Source of the DNA: Pseudoflavonifractor sp.
GTDB lineage: Bacteria > Bacteroidota > Bacteroidia > Bacteroidales > Muribaculaceae
Assembly (NCBI GenBank): GCA_023667145.1
Contig: JAMPAQ010000001.1
Coordinates: 693,911 to 757,910, forward strand
Reading direction: 5' to 3'
Length of the DNA: 64,000 bases
Below are positions 60,983 to 64,000 of the stretch, in pieces. Positions within the stretch are counted from its first letter, which is position 1; each line of letters begins with the position of its first letter. The notes below the pieces were generated by a model. It was not told where the DNA came from and searched no databases. It saw nothing but the letters and a program-made list of their open reading frames with translations. The translations under genes and the position numbers were made by a program.

Positions 60983-62467
60983 ATGAAACCGAACAATCTC
61001 ACCGTCTACAATTCGCTCTCCCGCCGAAAAGAGAAGTTCACACCGATCCATGAGGATACGGTAGGCATGTACGTATGCGGACCCACCGTGTACGGCGACG
61101 GACACCTCGGACATGCACGTCCGGCCATAACCTTTGACATCCTCTACCGTTACCTCACCCACCTCGGCTACAAGGTGCGCTACGTGCGCAACATCACCGA
61201 CGTGGGTCACCTTGAGCATGACGCTGACGAGGGGGAGGACAAGATAGCCAAGAAAGCCCGCCTTGAACAGCTCGAACCGATGGAGGTCGTCCAGCACTAC
61301 CTCAACCGCTACCATGGGGCCATGGAACAGCTCAACGTGCTGCCACCGTCGATAGAGCCCCACGCATCGGGCCATATCATCGAGCAGATCGAGTATGTCA
61401 AGAAAATTCTCGACAGCGGGTATGCCTACGAGAGCCAAGGCTCGGTCTACTTTGACGTACCCAAGTACAACCGCGACTTCCGCTACGGCAAGCTGTCGGG
61501 ACGCAACATCGACGAGCTGCTGTCGGCCACCCGTGACCTCGACGGACAGCAGGAGAAGCACAATCCGGCCGACTTTGCCCTCTGGAAAAAGGCCGCTCCC
61601 GAGCACATCATGCACTGGCCGTCGCCATGGGGCGAGGGTTTCCCCGGATGGCATCTCGAATGTTCGACCATGGGGCAGAAATATCTCGGTGAGACATTCG
61701 ACATCCACGGTGGCGGCATGGATCTCATGTTCCCCCACCATGAGTGTGAGATAGCACAGTCCGTGGCCCACAACGGCCATGAGACCGTGCGCTACTGGAT
61801 GCACAACAACATGATCACCATCAACGGACAGAAGATGGGCAAGTCGCTTGGCAACTTCATCACCCTCGACGAGTTTTTCACCGGGTCTCACAAGCTGCTC
61901 ACCCAAGCCTACTCCCCGATGACCATCCGCTTCTTCATCCTCCAGGCCCAGTACCGTAGCACGCTTGACTTCTCTAACGAGGCCCTGCAAGGCTCCGAGA
62001 AAGCGTTGCAGCGTATGCTTGAGGGGTGGAAGCGGCTCAACGAGCTGAAACCCTCCGAGACAAGCACCATTGACATCAAGGGACTGCGCGAGAAGTGCTA
62101 TGAGGCTCTCGACGATGACCTCAACACGCCAGTAGTCATCGCCCATCTGTTTGATGCCTGCCGTCTCATCAATCAGGTCAACGACGGCAACGCCACAATC
62201 TCAGCCGAAGACCTCAATGAACTCAAGGATGTGTTCAAGACATTCCTCATCGACATCCTCGGCATACGCACCGAGATTGGCCCGTCAGCCGCCGGTGAGG
62301 ATGTAATGCGTCCGTTTGAGGGTGCCGTCGACCTGTTGCTTGAGATACGCAAGGAGGCCAAAGCCCGCAAGGATTGGGCTACAAGTGACCTCATACGCGA
62401 CCGGCTCAAGGAGATTGGCTTTGATGTCAAGGACACCAAGGATGGTTTTGAATGGTCAGTCCGCTGA
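60983..62467 (+). CDS. cysS: Cysteinyl-tRNA synthetase
   Basis: It charges tRNA-Cys. The 494-residue class I enzyme has the zinc ligand in [10 protein letters not shown], the HIGH-type HLGHARPA near residues 37-44, the zinc-binding WHLECSTMG and HHECEIAQS further on, and the KMSKS-type QKMGKSLGN near 285. The C-terminal DALR-type helical domain and a short anticodon domain close it. An insert between the Rossmann halves is of normal size. Confidence 0.96.
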   Translation: MKPNNLTVYNSLSRRKEKFTPIHEDTVGMYVCGPTVYGDGHLGHARPAITFDILYRYLTHLGYKVRYVRNITDVGHLEHDADEGEDKIAKKARLEQLEPMEVVQHYLNRYHGAMEQLNVLPPSIEPHASGHIIEQIEYVKKILDSGYAYESQGSVYFDVPKYNRDFRYGKLSGRNIDELLSATRDLDGQQEKHNPADFALWKKAAPEHIMHWPSPWGEGFPGWHLECSTMGQKYLGETFDIHGGGMDLMFPHHECEIAQSVAHNGHETVRYWMHNNMITINGQKMGKSLGNFITLDEFFTGSHKLLTQAYSPMTIRFFILQAQYRSTLDFSNEALQGSEKALQRMLEGWKRLNELKPSETSTIDIKGLREKCYEALDDDLNTPVVIAHLFDACRLINQVNDGNATISAEDLNELKDVFKTFLIDILGIRTEIGPSAAGEDVMRPFEGAVDLLLEIRKEAKARKDWATSDLIRDRLKEIGFDVKDTKDGFEWSVR

Positions 62468-62493
62468 CCGACCTTCATTGACTGCGGAAGCGC

Positions 62494-63900
62494 ATGGACT
62501 GCATTGACTTCGCGCAGCGGGTGGCCTACAACCTCCCCTATGAACCCAATCCGCAGCAGATTGAGCTGATCGCGGCCTTGTCGCGGTTTTGCTCACGGCG
62601 TGCACCTGATGACTCCGTGTTCCTGCTCAACGGCTATGCCGGCACTGGCAAGACATCGCTCACCGGGGCCTTGGTCAAGACACTGTCGGAGGTAGGCGTG
62701 ACCTCGGTACTTCTTGCCCCGACCGGCCGTGCCGCCAAGGTCTTCGCCCACTATTCCCGCCATCCGGCCTACACCATCCACCGCATGATCTACCGCTCCT
62801 CCACACGCGGCGGGGAGACCGTGGGTCACGCCGTCACTGAGAACCGCTACCATGGAGCCATATTCATCGTCGATGAGGCTTCGATGATAGGCATGTCGTC
62901 AGACTCCGGCAGCAACTTGCTCGAAGACCTCGTCCACTACGTCTACACCGGCGACAATTGCCGGCTCATACTCCTTGGCGACACCGCCCAGCTGCCTCCT
63001 GTCGGTTGCGAGGAGAGTCCGGCACTAAGCGTCAGGACACTGCGGTCATTCGGCCTCCGGGTCACACGCGCCATCCTCACCGAGACAGTCCGCCAGAGCA
63101 GCGAGTCGGGCATCCTCTACAACGCCACATGGCTGCGACGGGCCATGCGCGTCGACCCGTTGCCCGCGCCACGGCTGAGAATCTCGTCATTTGACGATGT
63201 TATACCCGTATCGGGTGAGGACCTACCCGACATCATAGGCTCATGCTACTCAGCTGACGGTGAGAGCGAAACCATCCTCATCACCCGCTCCAACCAACGG
63301 GCCGTAGGCTTCAACATGGCCATACGCTCCACCATACTGGGGCGTGAGGAGATGCTGTCACGCGATGAACGCCTTCTCGTGTCCAAGAACAACTACTACT
63401 GGAGCCGCGAGGTCAAGGGACTCGACTTTATCGCCAACGGCGACGTAGCCACTGTCTCGCGCATATACGGCACCGAGGACAAGTGGGGCATGATGTTTGC
63501 CGACGTGACCCTCCACTTTCCCGACCGCGACACCGATGTCGATGCCAAGATATTCCTGTCGTCACTGACAGCCGACTCCCCTGGACTTCCCGCTGATAGG
63601 CTCAACGAGTTCTACACCCACATGCTCTACGACCCCGACCTGTTCAGCGACGACACCCCAATGAGCGTCAGGCAGCGGGAGCTGAAAAAAAATCCATACA
63701 TCAACGCCCTACAGGTCAAGTATGCCTATGCCGTGACATGCCACAAGGCCCAGGGTGGCCAGTGGAAAAACGTCTTTGTCGACCTCGGATATATCCCCCC
63801 GGAGTCAATCGGACTCGACTTCTACCGCTGGCTTTACACGGCTGTCACCCGTGCACGCGAGACGCTCTATCTCATCAATCCGGCCATCGACACACGCTGA
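62494..63900 (+). CDS. RecD/Pif1-like superfamily 1 DNA helicase
   Basis: A 468-residue ATP-dependent helicase of the RecD2/Dda/Pif1 type. It has Walker A LLNGYAGTGKTS near residue 48, Walker B IFIVDEASMI near 127, motif III LLGDTAQLPPVG near 160, and the late motifs TCHKAQGGQW and YTAVTRARETLYL near 415 and 450. No nuclease domain is present. It may serve replication-fork or recombination repair. It starts 26 bases after cysS on the same strand. The remaining 100 bases of the window hold no visible gene. Confidence 0.9.
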   Translation: MDCIDFAQRVAYNLPYEPNPQQIELIAALSRFCSRRAPDDSVFLLNGYAGTGKTSLTGALVKTLSEVGVTSVLLAPTGRAAKVFAHYSRHPAYTIHRMIYRSSTRGGETVGHAVTENRYHGAIFIVDEASMIGMSSDSGSNLLEDLVHYVYTGDNCRLILLGDTAQLPPVGCEESPALSVRTLRSFGLRVTRAILTETVRQSSESGILYNATWLRRAMRVDPLPAPRLRISSFDDVIPVSGEDLPDIIGSCYSADGESETILITRSNQRAVGFNMAIRSTILGREEMLSRDERLLVSKNNYYWSREVKGLDFIANGDVATVSRIYGTEDKWGMMFADVTLHFPDRDTDVDAKIFLSSLTADSPGLPADRLNEFYTHMLYDPDLFSDDTPMSVRQRELKKNPYINALQVKYAYAVTCHKAQGGQWKNVFVDLGYIPPESIGLDFYRWLYTAVTRARETLYLINPAIDTR

Positions 63901-64000
63901 ACCGCCCAAAAAGCCACAAAAACTGACGGCCACCCCTATTTTGAGCCAGGGCAACCGCATGATTTTTAACGAGCCTTAAGAAGTTCGGAAAGATATTCAA

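Noticed and set aside
60689..62146. 485-codon open frame on the minus strand opposite DUF3467 and cysS
   Set aside because: It mirrors the codon pattern of cysS, spans two real genes and an intergenic gap, and has no recognisable domain or start signals. The high GC of this genome makes such shadow frames common.

Overview
The window looks like a chromosomal segment of a gut Bacteroidales, probably a Muribaculaceae-type genome. I infer this from protein content (DUF2723, DUF5723, OmpA-type and NigD-like envelope proteins, a bacterial inositol-lipid cluster), from moderately high GC, and from many intergenic matches to the Bacteroidetes sigma consensus TTTG/TTG - N19-21 - TAnnTTTGY. Genes are dense and mostly housekeeping or cell-envelope. 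The species cannot be fixed from sequence alone.

Layout. 1-4.9 kb: a cut-off gene and an unknown gene, then tsaE-birA and cysE plus a THUMP methyltransferase. 5-8.4 kb: OmpA porin and VWA lipoprotein, an XRE-like regulator, and a structured leader or ncRNA. 8.5-19.9 kb: purD, a membrane protein, a large DUF2723 protein, polysaccharide deacetylase, queG, comM, a lipoprotein and a STAS-like protein. 20-26 kb is the accessory part. It holds two near-identical IS200-type transposases, each framed by REP-like three-hairpin units in mirror orientation; two stand-alone units; a ~75-bp tandem repeat; and two paralogous secreted proteins with matched 3' hairpins. 26-37 kb: carB, an initiating sugar transferase, gyrB, rnr, and a membrane-anchored TPR/LuxR-type regulator. 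37.7-42.7 kb: a lipoprotein/DUF5723 pair, a hepT-mntA toxin-antitoxin pair, tRNAs and recO. 42.8-43.7 kb: tRNA-Glu - rpsT - tRNA-Glu, a parS-like palindrome and a candidate small RNA. 44.6-49.4 kb: an envelope operon (divIC-like, coaX, outer-membrane protein, lptC, CNNM/CBS protein). 49.5-55.6 kb: pdxA and a five-gene inositol-lipid cluster. 55.9-63.9 kb: manC-manA, outer-membrane phospholipase A, lolD with a NigD-like lipoprotein, a DUF3467 gene, cysS and a RecD/Pif1-like helicase.

How the parts fit. Several neighbourhoods serve the envelope: GDP-mannose supply (manA, manC), glycan initiation, lipoprotein and LPS export (lolD, lptC), outer-membrane proteins, and inositol phospholipids (inositol-phosphate synthase, CDP-alcohol phosphatidyltransferase, HAD hydrolase, nucleotidyltransferase, ATP-grasp-like protein). 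The most promising unexplained features are the REP/IS200 array, the uncharacterised ATP-grasp-like member of the inositol-lipid cluster, three candidate small or leader RNAs, and the covarying 3' hairpins behind the two secreted paralogues.
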